Of a stretch of DNA of 64,000 bases, positions 1 through 8,528 are shown piece by piece (positions within the stretch are counted from its first letter, which is position 1; each line of letters opens with the position of its first letter). The notes beneath the pieces are model-generated. The model did no database searches. It had not been told where the DNA came from and saw only the letters and a list, made by a program, of their open reading frames with translations. The translations under genes and the position numbers were made by a program. Source of the stretch: an uncultured Chitinophaga sp. (GTDB lineage: Bacteria; Bacteroidota; Bacteroidia; Chitinophagales; Chitinophagaceae); NCBI RefSeq assembly GCF_902168175.1, contig NZ_CABHOU010000076.1, forward strand, positions 226,001 to 290,000, given 5' to 3'.

Positions 1-1061
1 CTTTGATCTCGGTGGGCGCCACACCTAACGTTTATACGAATGATTATACCGCTACTATTTCCAGTTTCGGCAACCCTACTTTACGTTGGGAAAAAACAGC
101 TACCTGGAACTTCGGGATCGATTACAGTATGCTGGGCAATAAGGTATTTGGTAAGATCGACCTGTATAACAAATACGGAAAAGACCAGATCGCACAGCTG
201 ACCATACCGGCCGCAAACGGTACCACTACACAGAAACTGAACAATGCAGAGATCAGCAACCGTGGTATCGAACTGGAAATAGGCACACATCAAAAAATTA
301 CGGACCGCATCAGCTGGCATGGTAACCTGAACTTCTCGTACAACAAGAACCGTATCGAAAAACTGTTCGTAGCTACTTATGCGGCATCTACCCTGTACAG
401 CGGTGGTACCGGTGCTTATGTAGAAGGTGCGAACGCCAATGATATCTGGCGTTTCCAGTATGCCGGTATCGAGGATAACCAGCCGGTGGTATTGGGAGAT
501 AAGGGAACATTGTACAACTTCGGTGCCTTTACGCCTGGCGATGGCCGCAACTACCTGTTGAACATGGGTACTACGGTAGCTCCATACACACTGGGTTTCA
601 TGAACACGTTCCGGGTGTATGACTTCGATCTCTCTTTCATTCTTACCGGCAAGTTCGGGCATGTGTTCCAGCGCACAGGATTTAACTATCCGCCCACCTG
701 GGGCAGCCGCGTATTGCCGAACAAAAAACTTTCTGAAGTGCTCAACGGAGATCCGCAGAAGATCGTGCCTTTACCGCTCAACGATGTCGAAGACCGTTAC
801 TATTTCTGGGACCGTTTCCACCAGTACATGAGTTACCTGGTAGAAAATGCTTCGCACGTACGTATGCAGGAAGTGAACCTCACTTACAACCTGGACAGGG
901 CTAAGCTGAACAAGATCCGTTTCCAGCAGGTACAGGTGTTTGCACAGGCTAATAACCTGTTCACTATTTACTCCAATAATGCGAAAGAAGATCCGGAATA
1001 CCCGGTGGGAACTATGCGTCCGCAGCCAACTATCACACTTGGTCTGAAAGCGAGCCTGTAA
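1..1061 (+). CDS. SusC/RagA-family TonB-dependent outer-membrane receptor, C-terminal part (5' truncated by window edge)
   Basis: The reading frame is open from the left edge of the window and encodes about 352 residues of an outer-membrane beta-barrel. Repeated amphipathic strands such as NPTLRWEKTATWNFGIDY and a final strand ending in LGLKASL are typical of the C-terminal half of SusC/RagA porins. These take up oligosaccharides or peptides across the outer membrane using TonB energy. The N-terminal plug and signal peptide lie outside the window. The stop codon is followed directly by a SusD gene, as expected for the pair. The substrate cannot be read from this fragment, but the two secreted thioredoxin-fold proteins downstream suggest a peptide or redox-linked substrate rather than a polysaccharide. 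Confidence 0.93.
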   Translation, partial: LISVGATPNVYTNDYTATISSFGNPTLRWEKTATWNFGIDYSMLGNKVFGKIDLYNKYGKDQIAQLTIPAANGTTTQKLNNAEISNRGIELEIGTHQKITDRISWHGNLNFSYNKNRIEKLFVATYAASTLYSGGTGAYVEGANANDIWRFQYAGIEDNQPVVLGDKGTLYNFGAFTPGDGRNYLLNMGTTVAPYTLGFMNTFRVYDFDLSFILTGKFGHVFQRTGFNYPPTWGSRVLPNKKLSEVLNGDPQKIVPLPLNDVEDRYYFWDRFHQYMSYLVENASHVRMQEVNLTYNLDRAKLNKIRFQQVQVFAQANNLFTIYSNNAKEDPEYPVGTMRPQPTITLGLKASL

Positions 1062-1092
1062 GATGAATTTTGGGATAATTAAAACAGCACAC

Positions 1093-2625
1093 ATGACTAA
1101 CAAATACCTTCATATATTCAAAGCCACGGTTGTATTGATAGCACTGAGCTTAACTTCCTGCGACAGCTTCCTGGCGGAGCGGCCCAGCAAGAACTCCTCA
1201 CTGGAAGTAAAAACCGCCAATCAGCTGGAAGCACTGCTGAATAATACGACTAGTTTTTACACCGAGGGCAATCGCACAGCCATACATAGCACCGACGACT
1301 ACGGCTTTTCAGCTGCAATGTATAAATCATCTGCCAGCCCATTTTCGATGGCCACCGTACAGTTTGCGACCTGGGATTATACGTACCTGCCGGACGATAC
1401 GCGGGAAGGCTTCTGGAGCACAGAGTACCGTAAAATATTCACCGCTAACATGGTATTGAGCCTTGTTGGCACCGTAGAAGGCACTGAAGCCCAGAAGGCT
1501 AACCTCACTGCCGACGCTCATTTTGTGCGTGCGTACAGTTATTTCCAGCTGGCCAGCACTTACTGCCTGCCCTTAAGCGATGCTACGAAAAACGAACCCG
1601 GTTTGCCCATTAAACTAAGCACCAGTTTCGAAGAAGATTTAAAAAGAGCACCACTCGCCGCCGTATACAAGCAAATCGAATCTGATTTGCTGGAAGCGCT
1701 GAAGATCCAGCTTCCATTGATGCAAGAGAACCGTGCCCGCCACTGGAGAGCGAGTAAGGCTGGCGTAAACGGCTTTGCCGCCCGTTATTATCTCACTATG
1801 AATAATTTGCCGGAAGCATTAAAATATGCAGAGGCTGCGTTAAGCGAATACAGCGTGCTGGTAGACTATAACACTGAAATGCGTTATGGCCGTACACAAA
1901 ACGTGGTGATCGACCCGGGTAAACCAGAGTCTAAAACCGTTACCCTGCAATACCCTTACACGCACGACAACCAGAGCGATTTAACGGATATGATCGGATG
2001 GAAGGAGTTCCTGTATTTCCGTATGCTGAACCATGAAAGCTGGTGGTACATTCCAAGCCAGTCGCTGTTGGGCCTGTATGACCAGGACCATGACCTGCGT
2101 TACCGCTACCATGTCGTTGAGAACTATTCTTACGACAGAGGCATGATCAACCCAAGCTTTGATTATCCCGGTTACATATTCTTCTTCAAAGACCGTTTGC
2201 CTTCTGGTCCTACGGTGGCAGAAATGCTGCTGATCAAGGCAGAAGTATTGGCGCGTACGAATAAACCGGGCGACGCTGCCACGACATTGAATCAATTACG
2301 CGCTAAACGTCTTACCCCGGGAGCCTGGGTAAACCTTACCGCCACTACGGCAGATGAGGCCATCAAACTGGTGCTGGAAGAGAGAAGAAGGGAGATGCCA
2401 TTTACCCAGCGCTGGCAGGACATCCGCCGTTACAACAATAACGACTACGCCGCTGACGATGTAACGCTCACCCGCGACTTCTATCCATACACCATTGCTG
2501 CCGTGCAAACGACGGAGGCCATTAAAACTTACACCTTACCGAAAGGTTCCCGCAGGTTTGCTGCGCCCATCCCCAGAACGGAGATGATTGCGAGCAATGA
2601 CGTGATAGAACAAAATACTTATTAA
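1093..2625 (+). CDS. SusD/RagB-family outer-membrane lipoprotein
   Basis: This is the SusD partner of the preceding SusC. It is a surface lipoprotein lid that captures substrate. The N-terminus is a lipoprotein signal ending in the lipobox LTSC followed by DSFLAERP, the usual start of mature SusD proteins. TPR-like helices fill the middle (HFVRAYSYFQLASTY), and the C-terminal segment EERRREMPFTQRWQDIRRY is the conserved SusD tail. I prefer the ATG at 1093, which gives a compact signal peptide. An in-frame ATG at 1063, one base after the SusC stop, would add ten residues. The length of about 510 residues is normal. It is translationally close to SusC and probably in the same transcript as the two downstream thioredoxin-fold genes. 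Confidence 0.94.
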   Translation: MTNKYLHIFKATVVLIALSLTSCDSFLAERPSKNSSLEVKTANQLEALLNNTTSFYTEGNRTAIHSTDDYGFSAAMYKSSASPFSMATVQFATWDYTYLPDDTREGFWSTEYRKIFTANMVLSLVGTVEGTEAQKANLTADAHFVRAYSYFQLASTYCLPLSDATKNEPGLPIKLSTSFEEDLKRAPLAAVYKQIESDLLEALKIQLPLMQENRARHWRASKAGVNGFAARYYLTMNNLPEALKYAEAALSEYSVLVDYNTEMRYGRTQNVVIDPGKPESKTVTLQYPYTHDNQSDLTDMIGWKEFLYFRMLNHESWWYIPSQSLLGLYDQDHDLRYRYHVVENYSYDRGMINPSFDYPGYIFFFKDRLPSGPTVAEMLLIKAEVLARTNKPGDAATTLNQLRAKRLTPGAWVNLTATTADEAIKLVLEERRREMPFTQRWQDIRRYNNNDYAADDVTLTRDFYPYTIAAVQTTEAIKTYTLPKGSRRFAAPIPRTEMIASNDVIEQNTY

Positions 2626-2671
2626 CCGGCTGCGGCGGTTTCCCATGCCGCCGCAGTTTAATTCCATTACA

Positions 2672-3727
2672 ATGAAACTATTTGTTTGCTGCCTGCTGGC
2701 AGGGCTGTGCGTACAAACAGCCTCCGCCCAGTCGTACACTATTTCCGGTAAACTGGAAGGGTTAAAGAACGATACCGTTTTTCTGGTAACCGCAGAGAAA
2801 CGTAACGGTCCGCGCGATACGGCTTTTACAATTGCAAAGAACGGGGCGTTCTCTTTTAAAGGGCAAACGAAGGAGGTGAAGATGACCACCCTGATGCCAA
2901 CCTCCCTGCGCTCAAGGAAGTTCTTTAATTTTTACCTGGAACCAGGAAAGATAAAGCTGGAAGGGGACCTGGAGAAAATGGATTACATCCGTGCAAATGG
3001 TACCTATAATAACGACCTGCAAACACAAAGCCGGCAGAAAGAGGAGAAACAATATGCACTGATGCAGCAATTCCGTGATGAGAAAAAGGCAGATGAAGCA
3101 TCACGTTTGTACGATGAGATATGGGCCGATAAACGCGACTTTATCCGCAAGCACCCTAAATCATATGTAAGCCTGATCAACCTGTGGGTGTTGCAATCGA
3201 GAGTGCCGCTGGACACCACTAAGGCCTTGTTCGCCCTGCTGCCGCCAAACTTAAAGCAAACGGATTATGGACAGCACATCAACGAACAACTCGTAGCCCG
3301 CGAACGTGTAAGGATCGGTAAAGAAGCGCCAGCATTTGAAGCGGTGGACGTAAACGGCAATAAACTCAGCCTGGCCTCCCTGCGCGGCAAGTACGTACTG
3401 CTCGACTTCTGGGCCAGTTGGTGTGTACCCTGCCGTGCCGAAAACCCACATGTGGTAGCGGCGTATGAGCAGTTTAAGGACAAGGGTTTCACTGTAGTGA
3501 GCGTGTCGTTAGACCACGACAAAGCGAAATGGATAGAGGCCATCGCGAAAGACCAGTTGAACTGGACACACATCTCTGAACTGAAGGCTTCACAGGAGCC
3601 GGTAGCGAAGTTGTATGGTATACAGGCCATTCCTGATAATTTCCTCGTAGCCCCCGATGGACGTATCGTGGCGGCGCAACTGAGAGGAGAAGTATTAAAA
3701 ACCACATTAGCACAATTCATAAAATAA
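2672..3727 (+). CDS. Secreted TlpA-like thiol-disulfide oxidoreductase with N-terminal DUF4369-type domain
   Basis: The signal peptide (MKLFVCCLLAGLCVQTASAQ) is followed by a beta-rich domain of the DUF4369 type (SYTISGKLEGLKNDTVFLV). A helical linker follows, then a C-terminal thioredoxin fold of the TlpA/ResA/AhpC-TSA class. The redox motif is WASWCVPCRAENP, with cysteines at about residues 251 and 254 of this start. The cis-proline loop IQAIPDNFLV is also visible. Such proteins reduce or shuffle disulfides in the periplasm. An in-frame ATG at 2645 exists but would precede the signal peptide, so 2672 is chosen. The gene lies 46 bases after SusD and 6 bases before the next thioredoxin-fold gene, so all four are probably one operon. 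Confidence 0.9.
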   Translation: MKLFVCCLLAGLCVQTASAQSYTISGKLEGLKNDTVFLVTAEKRNGPRDTAFTIAKNGAFSFKGQTKEVKMTTLMPTSLRSRKFFNFYLEPGKIKLEGDLEKMDYIRANGTYNNDLQTQSRQKEEKQYALMQQFRDEKKADEASRLYDEIWADKRDFIRKHPKSYVSLINLWVLQSRVPLDTTKALFALLPPNLKQTDYGQHINEQLVARERVRIGKEAPAFEAVDVNGNKLSLASLRGKYVLLDFWASWCVPCRAENPHVVAAYEQFKDKGFTVVSVSLDHDKAKWIEAIAKDQLNWTHISELKASQEPVAKLYGIQAIPDNFLVAPDGRIVAAQLRGEVLKTTLAQFIK

Positions 3728-3733
3728 TATTCC

Positions 3734-5245
3734 ATGAAAAAACTCACCATCATGCTGGCTGCGGCCTGCATATTCATTAGCAGCGTCCGCGCACAGGGCC
3801 CCAGGATAGAGAAACCCAAGGCTACCCCGGCTGAAATAGCGGAACTGAAAAAAGAGGTGGAAAAGGACTTTAAGAATACGCAGGCGCATAAAGATTACAT
3901 TTTTGCTGCGGGTGTAGAAAGCAAAGAACTGCAGGACCAATACGACGCCTGGATCGAAGCGAACCCTAAATCGATAGAAATTCCATTCGCTTATGCAGAA
4001 GGATTATATAACAAAGAATTACCTACCGCTAAGTCTTACCTGGAAAGGGTGGTAAAACTCGACCCGAAAAACGGCAAGGCTTACCAGATGTTGTGGATAG
4101 ATGCGGAAAGATGGGGCGACTTTGCCGGTGGCCGCGCTTACCTGAAGAAAGCTACAGAAGCCGATCCCAAGAGTGCCGATCATGCGTTTTACTACGCCAG
4201 TTCTTTCGAAGACGTAGATTCTGCCAAACACCACGACCTGATGCTGTCGATGCCCAACCGTTATCCTGGTACGGAAAGAGGTGCGCAGGCTTTGTACTGG
4301 CTGGCGCAGCGCTCGCTAAACCCAACCATCAAACTGAAGGTTTGGGAACTGGCCCGTAAGAAATACGACCCGGGAAAATCCAGCTGGACCTCCGGTGCCA
4401 TGACCACGTATTACAACTACCTGCTTACTACAAACGTGGCGAAGGCGCGGAAGCTGGCCGCTGATATGCTGGCCAATGACTCGCTGAAAAACAACAACTC
4501 CTGGAAGCAAAACAAACAGATTGCTGATATCATTCTCGCCGGCCGCGCACTGGAAAAAGCAGGTAAGTATGAAAAGGCATTACAGAAATTCAACACCGCA
4601 CCGCGTCAGCGATATGGCAATGCTAAAACGGTGTTGCTGAAAGACAGGGCCCGTATTGCCAATGCCTCAGGTAATCCTAAAGCGGCTTACGATAGCCTGG
4701 TGCTGAATTATGCCACAGATCCGACAGATGAGATATATGCACTGATGAAAACTTATGGCAGCAAACTGAAAAAAGATAATAAGGCGATCCAGGCCGATGT
4801 TTGGCAGCAACGTAAATCTACTTCGCAGCCTGCAACACCGTTCTCCCTGGCTAACTATACCGACAGTGGTAGAACTTCGCTGCCCGATCTGAAAGGTAAG
4901 GTGGTGCTGGTCACTTACTGGTTCCCCGGATGTGGCCCCTGCCGCGGCGAGTTCCCGCACTTCGAGGCGGTAGTACGCAAGTTCAGCAAAGACCAGTTGG
5001 CATATGTGGGTATAAACATAGCACATGAGCAGGACCCATACGTTGTGCCATTCATGACGCAAAGCGGTTACTCGTTCAATCCTGTTCGGGATGAACCGGA
5101 AAAACGCGGTAACCTTAAAGCGATCGGTGCGCCCACCAATTACCTGATCGATAAAGAAGGTAATATCGTATTCTCTAACTTCCGCACAGATGAACATAAT
5201 CATCGCACGCTGGAGTTGATGATCTCCGAATTACTTGATAAATAA
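3734..5245 (+). CDS. Secreted TPR-repeat protein with C-terminal thioredoxin-like (TlpA-type) domain
   Basis: A signal peptide (MKKLTIMLAAACIFISSVRAQ) is followed by roughly 330 residues of helical TPR-like repeats. One of these reads AKSYLERVVKLDPKNGKAYQM. The C-terminal TlpA-type domain has the motif WFPGCGPCRGEFPHF, with cysteines at about 400 and 403, and the cis-proline segment IGAPTNYLIDKEG. The combination is common next to SusC/SusD pairs in Chitinophagaceae. The TPR half presumably binds a protein or peptide partner for the redox half. The gene is the last of the SusC/SusD/thioredoxin operon: a strong intrinsic terminator follows nine bases after the stop. Confidence 0.88.
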   Translation: MKKLTIMLAAACIFISSVRAQGPRIEKPKATPAEIAELKKEVEKDFKNTQAHKDYIFAAGVESKELQDQYDAWIEANPKSIEIPFAYAEGLYNKELPTAKSYLERVVKLDPKNGKAYQMLWIDAERWGDFAGGRAYLKKATEADPKSADHAFYYASSFEDVDSAKHHDLMLSMPNRYPGTERGAQALYWLAQRSLNPTIKLKVWELARKKYDPGKSSWTSGAMTTYYNYLLTTNVAKARKLAADMLANDSLKNNNSWKQNKQIADIILAGRALEKAGKYEKALQKFNTAPRQRYGNAKTVLLKDRARIANASGNPKAAYDSLVLNYATDPTDEIYALMKTYGSKLKKDNKAIQADVWQQRKSTSQPATPFSLANYTDSGRTSLPDLKGKVVLVTYWFPGCGPCRGEFPHFEAVVRKFSKDQLAYVGINIAHEQDPYVVPFMTQSGYSFNPVRDEPEKRGNLKAIGAPTNYLIDKEGNIVFSNFRTDEHNHRTLELMISELLDK

Positions 5246-5253
5246 TACCCGAA

Positions 5254-5283
5254 GGGCGGCCGGAAAACGGCCGCCCTTTTTTT
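5254..5283 (+). terminator. Intrinsic terminator of the SusC/SusD/thioredoxin operon
   Basis: A perfect 9-bp GC-rich stem (GGGCGGCCG with CGGCCGCCC) and a GAAAA loop are followed by seven T residues, directly after the stop codon at 5245. Confidence 0.92.
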
Positions 5284-5380
5284 GTTCCTGCAGCGCTGTA
5301 TGGCGCGCGTGTGCGATCAACTACCTGTATTTCTTCACAACGGCACATAGGGCTGCCTGGCCGGCAAATGACGCTCCGGG

Positions 5381-5396
5381 TGCAGGTTAACCTGCA
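5381..5396. promoter_or_regulatory. 16-bp perfect palindrome upstream of the M1 peptidase gene
   Basis: TGCAGGTTAACCTGCA is a perfect dyad about 105 bases upstream of the peptidase start, in an otherwise featureless 218-base stretch. It could be a dimeric-repressor site. No regulator can be assigned. Confidence 0.3.
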
Positions 5397-5501
5397 GAAT
5401 TAACCAATACAGTTAAATACCGCTAACTTTCAGCTAAAAAACAGCCAAGTTTACACCGTAACAAACGTCATATTAGCATTATCCTAAAAACAGGGTAAAA
5501 T

Positions 5502-7157
5502 ATGCATAAGCCTTTATCTTTTTTGTTGATGTGGTTGTTGCCCACCGCGGCACTGGCGCAGAAAGAATTTACCAACGCCGATACGTTACGCGGCTCGCTT
5601 ACACCGGAACGTACCTGGTGGGACGTGCAGCGCTACGAACTGGCCATTAAACCTGATTATACGGCCAAGTCGCTCAGCGGCTCCAACGAGATCAAATACA
5701 AAGTGGTACGGGCCAATAACGGTAGTGTAGCTATGCAGATCGATATGGCTAAACCGCTCGTGATCGACAGTGTAATCTACAATCAGCGGCAGTCGCTGCA
5801 ATTCGCCCCTTACGAAAGTGTATGGCATATCACCGTGCCACCACAGAAGCTGGGCGAAAATAACAGTGTGCAGATCTACTACCACGGCAAGGTACACGAG
5901 GCTATCCGTCCGCCATGGGACGGCGGGTTCATCTTCGCGAAAGATTCACTCGGCCGCCCGTACATGACCGTGGCCTGCCAGGGTCTGGGCGCTTCTATCT
6001 GGTATCCCAATAAAGATCATCAGAGTGATGAGCCGGACAAAGGGGCTTCTTTAACGATGACGGTGCCCGATACCTTAGTGGCGATCGGTAACGGCCGCCT
6101 CGTATCTTCCAAAAACAATAACGATGGCACCACCACCACGCGTTATAACGTGGTAAGCCCGATCAGTAACTATTGCATCATCCCCTATATTGGGAAATAT
6201 GTGAGTTTTAAAGAAGTGTATAAAGGCGAAAAAGGCCCGCTGGACGTGGCCTACCATGTGCTGGACTATAACGGGGTGCGTGCCCGTGCTTACATGCCGG
6301 AGCAGGTACACCTGATGTTTAAGAGCATGGAAAACTGGTTTGGTCCTTATCCTTTTTATGAAGATGGGTACCAGCTGATAGACGCTGCCCACACGGGTAT
6401 GGAACACCAGTCGGCCGTGTCGTACGGCAATGGCTACCGTTTCGGTTACCGGGGTCGCGATGCTTCGGGGTATGGCTGGGGACTGAAATACGACTTTATC
6501 ATTATCCACGAAAGCGGCCACGAATGGTTCGGTAACAACATTACCACCAACGACCTGGCGGATATGTGGATACATGAAGGATTTACCAATTACAGCGAAA
6601 CCCTGTTCGCCGACTACCATTATGGAAAACAGGCCGGTAACGAATACAACTATGGTATCCGTAAAGGCATTCGTAATGATAGTCCTATTACACCTGCCTA
6701 CAACGTAAATGCACAGGGCAGCGGCGATATGTACCCCAAGGCTGGTAATATGATCCACAGCATCCGGCACAGCCTGGATAATGATGAACTGTTCCGCCAG
6801 GTTTTACGCGGCCTCAATAAAGAGTTTTATCATAAAACGGTAGATGCTTCGCAGGTAGAAGCTTACATTTCTAAGAAAACCGGGTATAATTACGGCCCGG
6901 TGTTTAAGCAATATGTAACCACCACGCAAATTCCGCAGCTCGATTACTATATCGAGAAAGGGAAACTGTACTTCCGCTACAGCAATAGTATTCCTGGTTT
7001 TAACCTGCCCATCGTAATGCAGAAAGACAAGGTAAAGGTGAAGTTCATACCAGGCGCTGCATGGAAGAACATACCGGTAACACCGCAACAAGCCGCCTTG
7101 CTGGAGCCGAAGGATATTGAGTTTATGTATTATCTCAAAGTGAATAAAGAAAAGTAA
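5502..7157 (+). CDS. Secreted M1-family zinc metallopeptidase (aminopeptidase-like)
   Basis: The protein of 551 residues has a signal peptide (MHKPLSFLLMWLLPTAALAQ). An N-terminal beta-sandwich typical of M1 aminopeptidases is followed by a gluzincin catalytic domain. The zinc motif HESGHEW lies at about residues 336-340, and the third ligand is the glutamate of HEGFTNYSE at about 359, the classic HExxH-x18-E spacing. The exopeptidase-type motif GMEHQSAV, equivalent to GxMEN, precedes it. The protein lacks the large C-terminal helical domain of PepN-like enzymes, as is usual for the short Bacteroidota branch. It probably trims peptides in the periplasm. The gene stands alone between two terminators, although the neighbouring SusC/SusD/thioredoxin locus is a plausible source of peptides. 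Confidence 0.92.
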   Translation: MHKPLSFLLMWLLPTAALAQKEFTNADTLRGSLTPERTWWDVQRYELAIKPDYTAKSLSGSNEIKYKVVRANNGSVAMQIDMAKPLVIDSVIYNQRQSLQFAPYESVWHITVPPQKLGENNSVQIYYHGKVHEAIRPPWDGGFIFAKDSLGRPYMTVACQGLGASIWYPNKDHQSDEPDKGASLTMTVPDTLVAIGNGRLVSSKNNNDGTTTTRYNVVSPISNYCIIPYIGKYVSFKEVYKGEKGPLDVAYHVLDYNGVRARAYMPEQVHLMFKSMENWFGPYPFYEDGYQLIDAAHTGMEHQSAVSYGNGYRFGYRGRDASGYGWGLKYDFIIIHESGHEWFGNNITTNDLADMWIHEGFTNYSETLFADYHYGKQAGNEYNYGIRKGIRNDSPITPAYNVNAQGSGDMYPKAGNMIHSIRHSLDNDELFRQVLRGLNKEFYHKTVDASQVEAYISKKTGYNYGPVFKQYVTTTQIPQLDYYIEKGKLYFRYSNSIPGFNLPIVMQKDKVKVKFIPGAAWKNIPVTPQQAALLEPKDIEFMYYLKVNKEK

Positions 7158-7178
7158 GATTTGCAATAAACGAACTAT

Positions 7179-7215
7179 AGCCGTACAGACGATGGTCCGT
7201 ACGGCTTCGTTTTTT
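7179..7215 (+). terminator. Intrinsic terminator of the M1 peptidase gene
   Basis: An outer 8-bp stem (AGCCGTAC with GTACGGCT) encloses an inner GAC/GTC stem with a GATG loop. It is followed by TCG and a run of six T residues, 21 bases after the stop codon. Confidence 0.88.
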
Positions 7216-7277
7216 AGGCTAACAGCCATGAAGAAATCAACCGGAGAAGGACCTGTTATTAATCCCTATTCCTGTTA

Positions 7278-7610
7278 TTAGTAAGTAATCAGGTAAGTCG
7301 CTACGCCATACTGAGATATCGTATAGTCGTAGTAGTTTACCACCAATGTATGAGCGTGTTGAGAATTGAATACATAGTATCCGTAATTGGGAACGCTCTC
7401 ATACCAATAGCGGGGATAAGGCACGTCCGAGAAATAAATGATCTGTGTGATATAAGCCCCGTTTAAGCTTAATGTGATATCGTTGTTCGCATCGATATCT
7501 GCTGTTCCATTTACAGTGGAGGTAGGCGCTGGGGTAATAGTGGCTGCATTAGCCATCATGCTAAAGCTGCAGAGCAATACCAGTAAAGGCAGAAAGATGA
7601 ATTTTTTCAT
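7278..7610 (-). CDS. Small secreted protein of unknown function
   Basis: The 110-residue product begins with a clear signal peptide (MKKFIFLPLLVLLCSFSMMANA). The mature part of about 87 residues is rich in tyrosine, threonine and asparagine and has alternating beta-type segments. I do not recognise the family. It stands alone between the peptidase terminator and the reductase gene, and is most likely a periplasmic or surface protein. The signal peptide and the normal base composition make it more likely to be a real gene than a chance frame. Confidence 0.7.
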   Translation of the reverse strand: MKKFIFLPLLVLLCSFSMMANAATITPAPTSTVNGTADIDANNDITLSLNGAYITQIIYFSDVPYPRYWYESVPNYGYYVFNSQHAHTLVVNYYDYTISQYGVATYLITY

Positions 7611-7864
7611 AATTTGGATTTGTTTGAAAGTGTTGATAAAAGTGTCTATATAAGGGCTTTCTCCGGTTGGGAGTAAGGATTAACGAATTGGGCACGAAAA
7701 AGGGCCAACACTGGGTCATGTTTCACTATCCGAATGCAAGATAGTACAATGGTGAGCCGACGTGTAAATACTATTTTATCTACTTATATGCACTATTCTA
7801 CCTTGTGTTTAAACCGGCGGGCACTCTTTTTGATTTACCTGTTCAACATGTAATACACTTTGTT

Positions 7865-8473
7865 ATGAGAAAGATCATCGTGCACAACTTCGTGACCATG
7901 GACGGCGTGATACAATCCCCTGGCTCGGCACATGAAGACCCTGAGAACTTTCAATGGGGCGGATGGTCGGGTCCGCATTGGGACGATCAGATGGCGGCCA
8001 AAATGGGGAAAATTACCGCCTCGCCTTACGACTTACTGCTGGGGAGGCGCACCTACGAAATATTCGCCGGTTACTGGCCTCATCAAAAGGATAATCCTAC
8101 CACGGAAACGTTTAATCGCATCACCAAGTACGTAGTGTCCGATTCGGACCCCGATATTTCCTGGCAACATTCCGTATTGATGACGGGCGATGTGGTGGAG
8201 GCGATCAGGGAATTGAAGGCATCCGAAGGGAGTGATCTGCTGGTATATGGTAGCAGTAACTTTGTACAAACTTTACTGGAAAACGGTTTAGTGGATGTAA
8301 TGCATAACTGGATATTCCCGGTAACGATAGGAGAAGGTAAAAAGCTATTCGGAGAAGGTACGCAACCGGCGCAATGGAAATTAACAGAGGTCGAGGTATC
8401 AGGTACCGGTGTGATCATGGCTGCTTATGTGCCTGATGGGGAAATAAAAACAGGGGAGATGTCGCCGGATTGA
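7865..8473 (+). CDS. Dihydrofolate reductase-like / RibD C-terminal domain reductase
   Basis: The product of about 202 residues starts with the strand RKIIVHNFVTMDGVIQSPG, the hallmark of the RibD-C/DHFR-like superfamily. It continues with LLLGRRTYEIFAGYWP, a glycine-rich cofactor segment (GSDLLVYGSSNFVQTLLENGLVD) and the C-terminal IFPVTIGEGKKLFGEG. Members bind NADPH and reduce small pterin- or pyrimidine-type substrates. The real substrate is rarely known. The ATG at 7865 is chosen because homologous N-termini begin with this strand; an in-frame earlier start would add 20 unrelated residues. The gene is monocistronic and ends at a terminator shared with the convergent AraC gene. Confidence 0.88.
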   Translation: MRKIIVHNFVTMDGVIQSPGSAHEDPENFQWGGWSGPHWDDQMAAKMGKITASPYDLLLGRRTYEIFAGYWPHQKDNPTTETFNRITKYVVSDSDPDISWQHSVLMTGDVVEAIRELKASEGSDLLVYGSSNFVQTLLENGLVDVMHNWIFPVTIGEGKKLFGEGTQPAQWKLTEVEVSGTGVIMAAYVPDGEIKTGEMSPD

Positions 8474-8497
8474 GTCTTATCTATATAAATGAAAAGC

Positions 8498-8528
8498 CTT
8501 GCTACCTGATAGTAGTGAGTTTTTTTTT
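8498..8528 (+). terminator. Probable intrinsic terminator after the reductase gene
   Basis: An 8-bp stem with two G-U pairs (CTTGCTAC with GTAGTGAG, loop CTGATA) is followed by a run of T residues that reaches the end of the convergent AraC gene. Confidence 0.6.

Noticed and set aside
81..662. 193-codon open frame on the minus strand opposite the SusC gene
   Set aside because: It is antisense to a well supported outer-membrane barrel, lacks any domain pattern and follows from the codon use of the real gene. Many similar long antisense frames (for example 6075-6770, 24444-25169, 57017-57727) were rejected for the same reason.
5246..5501. Search for a gene between the thioredoxin and peptidase genes
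   Set aside because: Only a terminator and a palindrome were found; short frames here lack start context and similarity.
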